NCBI GenBank assembly: GCA_030272155.1
Contig: CP126192.1
Coordinates: forward strand, 7,784,501 to 7,848,500
Direction: 5' to 3'
Origin: Tetradesmus obliquus
Lineage: Eukaryota; Chlorophyta; Chlorophyceae; Sphaeropleales; Scenedesmaceae
DNA length: 64,000 nucleotides
The first letter of the stretch is position 1, and each line of letters opens with the position of its first letter. Below are positions 48,102-57,754 of this stretch, piece by piece. Below the pieces are notes generated by a model. It worked only from the letters and a program-made list of their open reading frames with translations, was not told where the DNA came from and did no database searches. The position numbers were made by a program, and so were the translations under genes.

Positions 48102-49129
48102 AGTGTGGCGCGTGGCAGCCGGCCGGAGTTCCCCCCGGGCACGCCGCCCCCCTACCAGGCCCTGGCAGAGGCGTGCTGGGCACAGCAATCGGAGCAGCGG
48201 CCAACAGCCAACATAGTGGTGCAGCAGCTGCAGGTATGTATGTATGTATGCATGGGTGCTTTTGTGTTATCATGCAGCTGCTACATTCTAGGTTGCGAGG
48301 CGCTGGCAGAGGGGTGCTGGGCACAGCAGGCGGAGCAGCGGCCGCCTGCAAGCGTGGTGGTGCAGCAGCTGCAGGTGAGCGTTGCTGTTTGGTGCAGACA
48401 GCTGCTGGCAGTAGGATGGAAGCGCAGTGATGTGTTTGTTTGTGGTTATCTAAGGCAGCTGCACGTATGTATGTATGCTTGCGGGTGTTTGTTCACACGG
48501 CTGCCAACCCACTGCCAGGCCCTGGCAGAGGCGTGCTGGGCGCAGCAATCGGAGCAGCGGCCGCCTGCGAGCGTGGTGGTGCAGCAGCTGCAGGTACGAA
48601 CTTGAATGAAAGGGCACTCATATGGATCTGCTGCTGTATGTGCTTGGTTGCGTACGGGTGTTTACGGCGGCGATGCAGTGGCCGCTACCCAGCGTGGTGG
48701 CGCAGCAGCTGCAGGTGAAAACATGCATTCACATGCATGAGTCCATGTGCAGCAGCTGCTGCTTGTTTGCTTCAGGGTTTGCATGTAGGCACAGCAGCGA
48801 CTGCCACATGCATTTGATCTTCCGCCACTTGCGTTATTTGAATGTAGATTTCTTAAATTTTTTATTTTTTCTAAAAAAAATGCTTACATATTTAATCAAA
48901 AACATAGTTTAAAAATCCAGTTCTAAAAAACAAATATATCTTTTTTTTACAAAAGGTAATAATCAAAGAACCCGAAGACGAGCGACCTAGGCCTGAGCAG
49001 GTTGAAGTTTCACTTCCCTCACACTTTGTCTCAGCTGACTGCTCGGCAACTGTTGTGTGTCTGCGCCTGCAGGACATGCTGGCGCGTACCAACTGCCCAT
49101 CCGTGTTTGCCAAGCGGCACTACGTGTAG
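33709..49129 (+). CDS. Acylated GAF-like/TKL protein kinase, about 866 residues
   Basis: Exons: 33709-34077, 34858-34976, 35278-35470, 36592-36719, 38084-38228, a linker near 38384-38434 (uncertain), 38970-39117, 39916-40019, 40321-40590, 42037-42084, 42443-42479, 42825-42863, 43384-43430, 43821-43912, 44289-44326, 44585-44703, 45444-45563, 46013-46090, 46426-46487, 46916-46971, 47300-47377, 47555-47627, 48104-48233, 49073-49129. The start MGGCLSK (G2, C4) suits myristoylation and palmitoylation, hence membrane attachment. Residues ~120-510 form a GAF-like sensory region (LVVVPLQLG.GVPHKAALYVLHN). The kinase domain has GKGGFG, AAVK, MEYCEGGTL, the catalytic loop HCDLKPAN (Cys replaces the usual Arg, a non-RD kinase), ADFG and APERF. 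The ligand is unknown. All phases agree except around the linker exon. Confidence 0.88.
34436..34800 (+). repeat. Four echoes of kinase exon 2, 5' edge
   Basis: Copies near 34434, 34558, 34646 and 34742 of GCAG + GTGCGTGCGGTGCTGCAGG..TTGTCCTCCATTGC (VRAVLQ.LSSIA), upstream of exon 34858-34976; period about 90-120 bp. Confidence 0.9.
35027..35100 (+). repeat. Echo of kinase exon 2, 3' edge
   Basis: Copy of QAAAVLLR(E/Q)LSECG(A/T)DCVM with donor GTGAGT, 50 bp after the exon. Confidence 0.9.
35595..36590 (+). repeat. About nine echoes of kinase exon 4, 5' edge
   Basis: Copies near 35598, 35641, 35744, 35858, 35990, 36120, 36255, 36365 (partial) and 36465 of GCTTGCAG + GACTGGGCTGTGCTGCACGC (DWAVLHAQHGLS). 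Most keep a good acceptor. Period mostly 110-135 bp. All lie upstream of exon 36592-36719 and none has the exon's second half. Confidence 0.93.
36720..37670 (+). repeat. Nine echoes of kinase exon 4, 3' edge
   Basis: Copies near 36767, 36858, 36974, 37070, 37190, 37280, 37400, 37484 and 37598 of GGTGACGCT.GCCTCGCTGCGG..CAGCGTTCATGG plus donor GTGAGCGC (VVTLASLRPAAFMELW). Two alternating sublengths suggest duplication of a dimer. None has the exon's first half. Confidence 0.93.
37824..38040 (+). repeat. Two echoes of kinase exon 5, 5' edge
   Basis: Copies near 37826 and 37952 of GCCAG + LLNMLSSGLQRLLGHPLMA upstream of exon 38084-38228; period about 127 bp. Confidence 0.9.
38715..38900 (+). 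repeat. Two echoes of kinase exon 38970-39117, 5' edge
   Basis: Copies near 38718 and 38848 of GCAG + CGCT(C/T)CACGACGCTGCT (STTLLEAITGMTLAVRL), upstream of the exon. Confidence 0.85.
39158..39500 (+). repeat. Three echoes of kinase exon 38970-39117, 3' edge
   Basis: Copies near 39161, 39297 and 39425 of LLSSDGQQLVVQHLAGAGG plus donor GTAAGG/GTGAGG; the first two share a ~135-bp unit that also repeats the following intron. Confidence 0.9.
40020..40049 (+). repeat. (GT)n microsatellite at an intron donor
   Basis: About 14 GT repeats begin exactly at the donor of exon 39916-40019, so many alternative GT dinucleotides follow the exon. Confidence 0.9.
40738..40808 (+). repeat. Echo of kinase exon 40321-40590, 3' edge
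   Basis: Copy of EGGLLTGVWRDAEVPAQD..QE with GTGAGA donor, about 150 bp past the exon. Confidence 0.9.
41866..41976 (+). repeat. (TTCA)n microsatellite
   Basis: About 28 perfect tetranucleotide repeats in a kinase intron. No coding role. Confidence 0.97.
44779..45125 (+). repeat. Three echoes of kinase exon 44585-44703, 3' edge
   Basis: Copies near 44779, 44877 and 45083 of GPEDMEAGAISNIM with GTGCGT/GTGTGT donors, downstream of the exon. Confidence 0.85.
45212..45395 (+). repeat. Two echoes of kinase exon 45444-45563, 5' edge
   Basis: Copies near 45218 and 45338 of GCAG + (V/I)MEYCEGGTLAS; the second has lost the Met codon (ATAAAG). Confidence 0.88.
45755..45835 (+). repeat. Echo of kinase exon 45444-45563, 3' edge
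   Basis: Copy of SVTMWKLLT with donor GTGCGT and following intron (GGTCAAAC). A shorter 12-bp repeat (AACATCTGGTCA) occurs three times near 45585-45615. Confidence 0.85.
47680..47805 (+). repeat. Echoes of kinase exon 47555-47627, 3' edge
   Basis: Copies near 47690 (very short) and 47772 of PAGILQA with GTGAGT/GTTAGT, downstream of the exon. Confidence 0.75.
47955..48050 (+). repeat. Echo of kinase exon 48104-48233, 5' edge
   Basis: (CTG)n-CAG followed by a decayed copy of the exon's first ~55 bp (TGGGGCATGGCAACAGGCCGG against the exon), ending in an in-frame stop. Confidence 0.7.
48290..48717 (+). repeat. Three echoes of kinase exon 48104-48233, 3' edge
   Basis: Copies at 48297-48375, 48518-48596 and 48689-48717 of ALAEACWAQQSEQRP..VVQQLQ with donors GTGAGC, GTACGA and GTGAAA. 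The first two are longer and in frame, reading PPASVVVQQLQ rather than PTANIVVQQLQ. Confidence 0.9.
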
Positions 49130-51260
49130 CGCAGGCAGCAGCAGCAGCAGCAGCAGCAATAATTGGGTTTCTGTGCACTTGCCGCATGAGGGCTGCCGCT
49201 TTGCGGATGCAGCACATGTGATAGCGGCAAAGCTACAGCCCAGTCTGCTAAGCGGCAGTACGTGCATGGTCTGCTCTGCATGTGGCAGCAGCAGCAGCAG
49301 CTGCGGTTGGGTGCGGCATGCCTGCTGCATGGCACTTCAGAGCCTGGGGAATATATCGTTTGCGGTAGCTGCAGCACTGCAGGGGGCAGCAGCAGCGCTG
49401 GGCGGCGGCATTGCTGCAAGGGCCTCCCGGCTGTATTGCGGCTGCAAAACCACCTACTAGCGGCTATCACAGGTACATATGAGTGGTTGCGCAGGCTGTT
49501 GTGTGTCGTGTGTTGTGTGGGGTTTTTGCAAATGCGCGCATATGTTTCCAATTGTGCACTGCCGGTCATGTTCTTTTCATATTGTTGGTATGTGCAGTGC
49601 CTGCTGGGGACCCCTCAAGCGCGCTGTGTCTGCTTTGGCTGATGAGCATGGCAGGTGGGGGTGTGTGGTCTGTCTTTATCTGGTGCCCAAGCACATGTGT
49701 GGCACATGTGTGTGTTTGTGCTCATCTGGTGCCTGGGCACATGAATGCTTTCTGCATTTGGACAGCATGTGCTAGCGGCAGCCCTGCGCCAGGGTTATAT
49801 TCTTTTGAAACTTGTCGAGATGCGCAGGGGCCTGTTGGGAGGGCTGTGTTGTGGACACTGCCAGGTGCAGTGCTGCGGCAAAGAATGCTGCAGAATGCGG
49901 CAGAGGATGTTGCTGAAGAGCTGCAAACCATTTTTTACATGTGCACCTGTGCATGCCACGCACAGCTGATGCTGGCATGCGTTGTTTGTAAAGAGTGTGT
50001 GTTCTGATTGCGCAGTGAGGCTTCCTTGTGTACTGCCAGGCGCGTTGTTGTTGCAAAGAGAGCTGCAGAATGCGCAGAGGACGATGCTGAAGAGCTGCAA
50101 ACCACTTTTTAATACCTGTGCATGCCATGCACAGGATGTTGCCTATTGCGCCGTGAGGCTTGATGATTGTGTACTGCCAGGCGCGCTGCTTGCAAAAGCT
50201 TGCTGCGGCACAGGATGACATTGAAGTGCTGCAACTAATTGTTCAAACCATTTTGCATGCCGCCACGGGATGAATACCCAGGTGTGCGGTGTGCGCGGTG
50301 TTCAGCTCGAGGGTTTGGGTGGTATGTTATTTTTCGATATGCTGAAGAGCTTCAAAGCATTTTTGTGACATGTGTGCATGCCACGCAGAGGAAGATGCTG
50401 GGCATGCGTAATGTGCGCTGTCGTTTTCATGTTTGCTTCTTCTGTCAATGGCTGGGTTTTGCCTGCGCTGACAGGCTGTGGGGTCGATTTGCAAAAAAAC
50501 TGGAGACCAGCTGCTTGTTTCTGCGGCATGCAGTCCTTTTATGATGTGAGGATGAGACAAAGGGCTTTGTTTACAAGCTGCGTTGGACTCGGAGCTTTGT
50601 GTGCAGCGCCTGGCATCAACCGCAACCGTGTGCTTGATGGCATTGCGGCATTCAGGTGGTGCAATGTCCAATGCAAACTGCAAGTTGTGGGCCTGCCATT
50701 GTCAACAGCAGCACCGTGTGTTGTGACTCAAACTGATCACTGTGACCAGGACTCCAGTCCTGTAAAGTGCCAGACAATGTTATATGCACACTGAGTATTC
50801 ACTACCCTGCTCCTTCCGATGTTCAAGGAATGTGAAGGTTGCCTGGCTGCAATTGTGCATCTTTACTTTTCAGCAATCTCTTTGTTTGCTGCAGGTTAGC
50901 GTGAGCTGCAGTGCATGGAGTGCATGTGTGACGGCGACGGTCTATAACTCACTCCGCATGCTCTGTGATTGATTTGGTGTGTGCATGAGTGCCTGTATGT
51001 ATGTGCCAGAAAGTGCTGCAAAATATTCATTGTGCTCGGGGGGGGGAGAATGGGGTGGTTTTTAGTCAAATCTGACCATATATGCTCTAGCTGGCCAGCC
51101 ATGGCTGATGCAGCAAGGCTTTGGCAGTAGTTTGTCAGCTGTGCTTGGGTGGGTGGGAGGTTGAGACTGGGTGTTCTCGTGTTCAATTATTACATTACAT
51201 TACATTACATGCTCCACTGAACGAGGAGTGGGAACCCCAGTCAGGAGCCAACGAGAGGCT
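49130..51260 (+). other. Kinase 3' flank with diverged ~130-bp repeats
   Basis: No gene is supported. Three or four diverged copies of a ~130-bp unit (49850-49980, 50035-50135, 50170-50245, and a trace at 50335-50410) share TGCTGAAGAGCTGCAAACCA, GCATGCCACGCA and CTGCCAGGCGCG words. They resemble echo arrays, but I cannot name the parent exon. A (TTACA)4 run lies at about 51189-51209. Confidence 0.5.
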
Positions 51261-51263
51261 CAT

Positions 51264-52701
51264 CACTGTGAGCTGACCCCCCCTGTTTCAGCAACTTTCA
51301 GCCACTGGCAGCTGGTAAATTCAGCAACATTCACTGCTGAATCCTCGAAGTTAATGTTGCTGAATGTTGCTTAAAACGCTGAATTTGCCTAACAGCGTAG
51401 CTTGTTCAGTGCTCTTTCAGTGCTTTTCGGCATCATTCACTCGCTGCTGCTGAAAATTTCACCGCGAGTAGCGCGCGATAATTCAGCGGCGTGTTTCAGC
51501 AGCGAAAGACGCTGAATAATCGAGTTTCAAGTAATGATTCATCTCTTTTCAACCGCAGTTAGGCAGCAGCAGCAGCAGCATACAGCCTCGCCAAGCTGGT
51601 ACAGCTTGCTACTGCATGCATCGTGGTCTGTTGCAGGTCTAACACCAGCAGGCAGCCATCAGGAAAAAGCCAGAGCGTTTGCTGGGATGCAGGTCACTAC
51701 CTGCGGCAACAAACAGCAGGAGCAGCAGCAGTTGCAGTAGAAGCAGCAGCAGCAGCCTTGCTCATCAGCCAGTTGAAGACACAACACAAACCAGCAGCCA
51801 ATAGGACACCAGATTGACTCAAACCTCTTCACAGCTGCACCCTGCAAGTCTTACTTCTTGTGCATGCCACGCAACATGCTTGGATGGCATGATTTGTAGA
51901 GGTACCCAAGTGCACTGCAACCCGTTGACCAGCTCTGTCACGTCCCTTTCTCCAACTGGCAGCAGCAGAGGGAGGCTGGATGTGCTTGCCGTTGTGTTTC
52001 GCTAGGCCTGTGTTGCCTGTGCCTAGCAGAACTTGCAGCACTCGCACGCTACTGACAGATGGTCAAGGCCGGTAGTTGACAGCAGGTTGGCCTGTGTGCC
52101 TGCTAGATGTCTCGTGCACATCGAAATGAAGGATACGATGACTATCAAAACTGTTCAGCGCATTAAACGTGACCAGCAAGAGACCCGACGCCTGAGAGCA
52201 ATTGCGTCTCCACTTGCTCTCAGTGCCGGACGGTCGCAGGGAACTGAAACCAAGCTCTTATAAGCCATTATACTGGTATAGAATCGCCTTACTTGCACGG
52301 CGTGTGCGTTGCGTGAGAGCTTGGGGCTTAACATATGCTCCCAGGGATTTGAACCTACCTGTCTCGGTCGATGACTGCAAGGCTCTCCATATTCGCGACA
52401 ATCAGCCTAATTTTTCTTATACTACATCATAGAGTAGACACAGAGAGCTTGAGAGCGAGCTTGAGAGCGAGCCAGGACTAGAAACACTGAAAAATCAGGC
52501 AGGTGATGACAAATTCAGGGATACTCAGCAGTGAAATGCGGAAAGTGTGCGCCTAAAAATCTACTTATTTTCACCAGACTTCAGAGGCCAGGTGAAAAGT
52601 TCACCGCAGTCAGCAAATTCCAGTGGTGCAGGCGCTGAATTCTGCCTAATTCTGCCTAATGTCTGCTGAAACAGGGGGCGGGGGGGGGTCAGCTCACAGT
52701 G
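51264..52701. mobile_element. Non-autonomous CACTA (EnSpm)-like DNA transposon, copy 1
   Basis: 1438 bp with inverted ends CACTGTGAGCTGACC.../...GGTCAGCTCACAGTG, flanked by a 3-bp direct repeat CAT (51261-51263 and 52702-52704). CACTG ends plus a 3-bp target duplication are the hallmarks of the CACTA superfamily. Many TTCAGC/GCTGAA words near both ends look like subterminal repeats. The inside holds no transposase-like frame, so it is non-autonomous. It shares about 1 kb of internal sequence with copy 2. Confidence 0.85.
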
Positions 52702-53248
52702 CATAGGGGGAGGAAACATCGAAGAACAACTCATCATCGTCCAAACCGCCAGAAGAAAACGCAGAAAAGAACTCATCAGCATCATCAATAGCTTGAGCAA
52801 TAGCCTGACAGGACAGAAGGACCTCAGGATCAGTGTCCGGGTGACTCCGCATCAGATAGCAGCAGTGCACAAAAGCAGCCACCAAAGCAGGTGCCTGCTT
52901 CATAAAAGTGATCATGTCATCGCCTGCTGGGTGGCAATCAGCAATAGTAGCCCATGTTTGTGACCAGTCCCCGAATAAATTATGTGTATGTATCATCGGC
53001 TGGCTGGCCTGCAAGCCCCTGACGGCAGTTTGGCGGCAGAACACGGTTTTGCAAGAGGATAAGACTCCGGAGCGACCGGATGCTTTGTGTATGGGGCGTG
53101 TCCCTCTCGTGACAACACGGCTCCCGGGGGGCTCGTGTGCCCAGCTGCGCACAAGCGGGCCCTTTGGATGGGTGGCCGGCTGGTGGCAGAGATCAGGGTT
53201 CAATCTGCTGCTGCTCTGGCTGGCTGATACACTAACGCTTGGCAGCAC
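52694..53248 (-). pseudogene. Open frame truncated by CACTA-like copy 1
   Basis: An open minus-strand frame (184 codons, first ATG at 52996) with a helical middle (DPEVLLSCQAIAQAIDDADE) and an acidic tail (GLDDDELFFD). Its stop is supplied by the transposon end: the last codons read into CACTGTGA of the element at 52701, so the original protein continued further. No family is recognised. The opposite strand is also partly open, but the 52700-52920 part reads poorly there. Upstream it runs toward copy 2, which may have cut it a second time. Confidence 0.4.
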
Positions 53249-53313
53249 TCAGGTGCCTTCCAAAGCTTGTGTGTGCATCATGCAGCAAGGCTGTACTGAT
53301 GCATGTATCACCA

Positions 53314-53400
53314 CCGGTACCGTCACTGTGAGCTGACCCCCCCCCCCCCCCCACCCCCCACCCCCCCACCGGTACCGTCACTGTGAGCTGACCCCCCCTG
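53314..53400. repeat. Duplicated transposon end with poly-C expansion
   Basis: ACCGGTACCGTCACTGTGAG, running on through CTGACC, occurs twice (53314 and 53367) separated by a C-rich run of about 30 bases. It looks like slippage or repair at the terminal inverted repeat of copy 2. Confidence 0.8.
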
Positions 53401-54241
53401 TTTCAGCAACTTTCAGCCACTGCCAGCTTATGAATTCAGCAACATTTAGTGCTGAATCCTGTGCAGTTAATGCTGCTGAAAACGCTGAAAGCGCGTAATA
53501 GCGACGCGTTTTACGTGCTTTTCAGCAATACCGTAATCGCACTAATTGTAAGTAGCGGTAATTTAAGTATCCTCACGAAGTAGCACTGCACACAGCGCTA
53601 AATATAAGCATATCAACGGCCTGAAACGTGCTAACGCGGGAAAGATAAGTATGACACAGCCACTCACATACCGTTTTTCGCCGCTTTTCAGGAGTAAGAT
53701 TGGTTAATGGGCGTCTAAGACATTGCTGCTTGCGCTGACATTGCCACCAGCACAGCTGTTGCATGCTGCTGCCAGCAGCAGTGATGCTGGGGCATGTACC
53801 CTCCACGGCAAATATAGGTATCCCCCGCTGTCGAACCTGTGCGATCGCACTGAAATAGCTATAAAATTCTTGCTATAAGTACATTACTTCTACTTACAAT
53901 CAGTGCGATTACGGTATTCGCTCGCTGCAGCGCCAGCTGGCGCTGAAAAATCACCGCGAGTAAAAGCGCGCGATAATTCAGCGGCGTGTTTCAGCAGTGA
54001 AAGACGCTGAATAATCGAGTTTCAAGTAATGATTCAACTCTTTTCAACCGCAGTTAGGCAGCACTGTTGTAGCAGCAGCAGACAGCCTTGCCAAGCTGGT
54101 ACAGCTTGCTACTGCATGCATCGTGGTCTGTTGCAGGTTGGACACCAGCAGGCAGCCATCAGAAAACAGTCAGAGCGCTTGCTGAGATGCAGGGCACTAC
54201 CTGCGGCAACGAAAAGCAGAAGCAGCAGCAGTTGCAGTAGA

Positions 54242-54276
<35 letters not shown>

Positions 54277-55202
54277 TGCTTATCAGCCAGTTGAAGGCAC
54301 AACCATCAGCCATTGGGACACCAGATTGACTCAAACCTCTTCACAGCTGCATCCTGCAAGTCTTGCTTCTTGTGCATGCCACGCAACATGCCTGGATGGC
54401 ATGATGTGCAGAGGTACCCAAGTGCACTGCAACCCGTTGACCAGCTCTGTCACGTCCCTTTCTCCAACGGCCAGCAGCAGAGGCTGGATGTGCTTGCCGT
54501 TGTGTTTCGCTAGGCCTGTGTTGCCTGTGCCCAGCAGCACTCGCAGCACTCGCACGCTGCTGACCGACGGTCAAGGCCGGTAGTTGAGAGCAGGTTGGCC
54601 TGTGTGCCTGCTAGATGTGTCGTGAACTTCAAATTCAAGTATAAGATGACTATCAAAACTGTTCAGTGCAAGAACGGCGGCCAGCAAGAGACCCGACGCC
54701 TGAGAGCACTTGCGTTTGCAATTGCTCTCAGTGCCGGACGGTCACAGACGACTGAGTTCAAGCTCTTATAAGCCATTATACTGGTATATAATCTCCTTAA
54801 TTGCACGCCATGTGCGTTGCGTGAGCGCTTGGGGCTTAACATATGCTCCCAGGTATTTGAACCTACCTGTCTCGGTCGATGACTGCAAGGCTCTCCATAA
54901 TCGCGACTATTCAACCTAACATTCTTACAATGCATCATAGTGTTGACAAGGAGATCTTGAGAGAGGTCTTGAGAGCTAGCCAGGACTAGAAACACTGGAA
55001 AAACTATAGTTGTAGCTAGGCGGGTGATGAGAAATTCAGGGATACTCAGCAGTAAGAAATGCTGAAAGTGTGCACCTAAAAATCAACTTGTTTTCACCCG
55101 ACTTCAGAGGCCAGCTGAAAAGTTCACCGCAATCAGCAAAATTCAGTGGTGCAGGCGCTGAATTCTGCCTAAGGTCTGGTGTAACAGGGGGTCAGCTCAC
55201 AG
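53379..55202. mobile_element. Non-autonomous CACTA-like transposon, copy 2
   Basis: About 1.82 kb. Same left end as copy 1 (CACTGTGAGCTGACCCCCCC) and an inverted right end (GGGGGTCAGCTCACAG) that lacks the final TG. The block 53960-54980 aligns with 51470-52460 of copy 1 with many substitutions. About 380 bp near 53560-53940 are unique to this copy. No clear target duplication is visible. The two copies diverge enough that they are not a recent duplication. Confidence 0.8.
54840..54870 (-). other. Pol III B-box-like word in both CACTA-like copies
   Basis: On the minus strand both copies contain GGTTCAAAT followed by CC or a variant (52340-52360 and 54850-54870), close to the tRNA B-box. No cloverleaf could be folded by eye and no A-box was seen, so this may be accidental. 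Confidence 0.25.
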
Positions 55203-56675
55203 GTCAGGTACCTGACCTGCGCAGGTCACACCGTGTGATGCATCCCTGTCACTTGGGTGTGGGCCGTCTGCTGGACGATGCTTGCACTGCTTCAAAGCGC
55301 TTGGCACATCTTGAGGCTTTGGCGGCTTCAACTGCTGCAGACGTGCGGAACATATGGGTTGTGTGCTGTTGTACGAGGGGAGGTTTGACATTTGTAGGCG
55401 TTCCGCACCCGGCATATGCGGTCATGCCACATCTGTCTGATCCGACGTTGCGTATGGTGTTGCCAAATGTGACGCATAGGATGGCTTGCAAGGCGGGAGT
55501 TGAGATAAGTTTGCGAGTGCTGGCAGCAGCTGCTTCACCAGTTTGCATTGGTGTATGTTCTGCCAGTTGCTGTCTTCTTTGGTGGCCAGGTGGTTGAGCT
55601 GTTGACTTGAGGTATAGTTCTGTCAGCTGCACCACCTGAGGCGGCTTTGGGTGCTGCGTTGGCGATGTTCGTATCAATTAGCACCGGCGAGTTCATTGCC
55701 AGCATCTTAACACCATAATAATGCCGCTGTTTGCGCACAGTCGCAGTTTAGAAAGGGTGGCACTTGCGTCCCGGGCAGCTAACCGCTGCACAGCGCTAGC
55801 GCTAGCGCACTGGCAGCAGGCAAACTGTGCATTTGAGAGCTGTGTGTTGCACGAGCAGGGCCCAGCTGCCTTGCCTGCCTGCCGCACGTTCCCGCTGAAT
55901 TGACGGCTGCGGCAAAGCGCAGAATGAGTATAATATGGCCTTACCTGAGCTCCGATTTTTGGCTGTGTGCAGTGTGATCTTTGTCACGCTGTGGAGGTGC
56001 ATGCATGGCAGCGTGCTACTGGCCCGTTGATGTTGCCACTGTGTTTTGAAATTAAACAGCCGTTTCATCAGGCCAAGTATGGGGCGCACAGCTCTGTGGC
56101 TGCTGATTTCTGCAAGCTGTTCTTGCCATTCTCTGCACTCAAAAAGGCTGCAGTGCACTTACACTGCGCGCTGCCTCAGCCCTTGCTGGTTTAGCTTTCA
56201 GGCATGAGCGAAATCTGTTGTGTGCGGTTGTGCTTGGCTGCAGCAGCAGAGCAGATGCATATGTGTCAACAGAGTGATTACATACTGATGCATGCGTGCA
56301 GCTGCACACATGCAGCCCAGCAACATATATTGTGTGCAATGGTGCTTGGCTGGTGCTGCAGCGCAGATAGGCATGGCCAACAAGCTGAACACGAGCCGGG
56401 CACTCTGTCGCGCTGTTATATGCTGTATGCGCAGCAGTGCTCGGCAGTATGTGGGCCTGGTGGAGGTTCCTGAGGCAGTATGTTGGCCTGGGGGGGGTGC
56501 CTGAGGCAGTATGTTGGCCTGGTGGAAGTGCCTGAGGCAGTATGTTGGCCTGGTGGAGGTGCCTGAGGCGCAGCAAGTCTCGCTGTGTCATTGCTGTTCA
56601 GGATTTCATTTGTTGCAGGTCAAAAACTTGGATATCTTGATGGCTGCCACTGCACTGCTTGGATCTGTCTGCTGA
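55203..56675 (+). CDS. Unrecognised gene or remnant
   Basis: Open stretches on the plus strand: to 55609 (LLDDACTASKRLAHLEALAA ... GVEISLRVLAAA), about 55616-55690 (PPEAALGAALAMFVSISTGEF), about 55970-56190, then two exons that fit well: 56362-56465 (QIGMANKLNTSRALCRAVIC ... RQYVGLVE) and 56619-56675 (VKNLDILMAATALLGSVC-stop). The last two join in phase with GT-AG junctions and have echo-like flanks, so a real gene end is likely here. The connection to the earlier stretches is not resolved. The C-terminus is hydrophobic. I do not recognise the family. Confidence 0.35.
56466..56580 (+). repeat. Tandem 32-33-bp echoes of exon 56362-56465, 3' edge
   Basis: Three further copies of GCAGTATGTTGGCCTGGTGG followed by AGGTGCCTGA, i.e. 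the end of the exon (QYVGLVE) with a GTGCCT donor. This is a shorter period than in other arrays. Confidence 0.8.
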
Positions 56676-57754
56676 CCAAGCAAGAGCAGTGCCGACTGCA
56701 GCGGCTGCACTAGTCCATCCGAATGTGACATACCTCAGTTGCATGTCTTGTTTGCCAATCATCTGTTGACGAGCTATTGTGCAGCAGCAGCAGCAGCAGC
56801 AGCACATCATGTTGTATGTTGACAAAATGGTTACATTCTGAAGTACGCATGCAGGACAGCAGCATATCCTGTGTGATGTCTTGTGATGGGCACTATGTGC
56901 ACCATTACTACGGTCCAAGCTGATCAATCAGCAACGCAGCTTGCCTATCACTGGCTTGTTCAAGCTTGGGAGGGCTTGTAAACAAGGATCATGAGTGCTT
57001 GTGACACTACTTTCCTCCTCACATTGCTCAGATCAGATGGGACAGGAGTCAACAATGTGCATGCCACAACCCGTCAATTGCAACCTTACTGCTCATTAGC
57101 ATGCTAATGTAGTACACCACCACACGAAACCGTTTTGTGAGTCACTGCTCCTAACAATAAACGCATCGCCACCTGTCACACATGCCTGAGGGCAACCATA
57201 CACGCAATGGACCATACAAAGGGCATTCAGCTGCATTGTGCAGCCATCCATCGCGGATATGCATGCTGAACAATCAACGCAGCACAGCAGCACGGCTGCT
57301 GCACACCCAGTTGCTGCACTGCAGCTTGAAGGCGCTCGATTGTGCTGAGTGTAGCGAGCCGGTACATTCTGTTCCCCCTGGTAACAAAAAAACGGCGCTC
57401 ATGATGTTGCTGATCAGCACCCAAAGCCCTTGAATGGTATGCCACAAGCTGCCAGCGTCACTCTGTGGAAGTTTATGGCGTCAGTGTTGCCTGTCTTCAC
57501 CAAGCCATCCCACCACTCAGAGCAGTAGCCTGCGCGCAGCCAGTAGAACCACAACAGTCACATTTCACAGACACCGCTCAGGTAGGATGGCTATTCTCGG
57601 CGCCCACTTCCGTGGAATGCTGCCATCTGCTGTACATGCTAAGAACTCTGCAAACTCCCTGTAAGCATAACAAGAACTCGAGATCAGCCAACACCACCCG
57701 CAATGTGACATCCGTGTTCAAGTGTGGGTGTGGATCATATCTAGCATTCAAGGC
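56676..57754. other. No gene supported
   Basis: Short open frames on both strands show no domain, signal or splice logic that I trust. One (CAG)6 run lies near 56785. Confidence 0.4.

Noticed and set aside
52300-52400. tRNA gene in the CACTA-like element
   Set aside because: Only a B-box-like word; no acceptor stem, anticodon arm or A-box could be paired.
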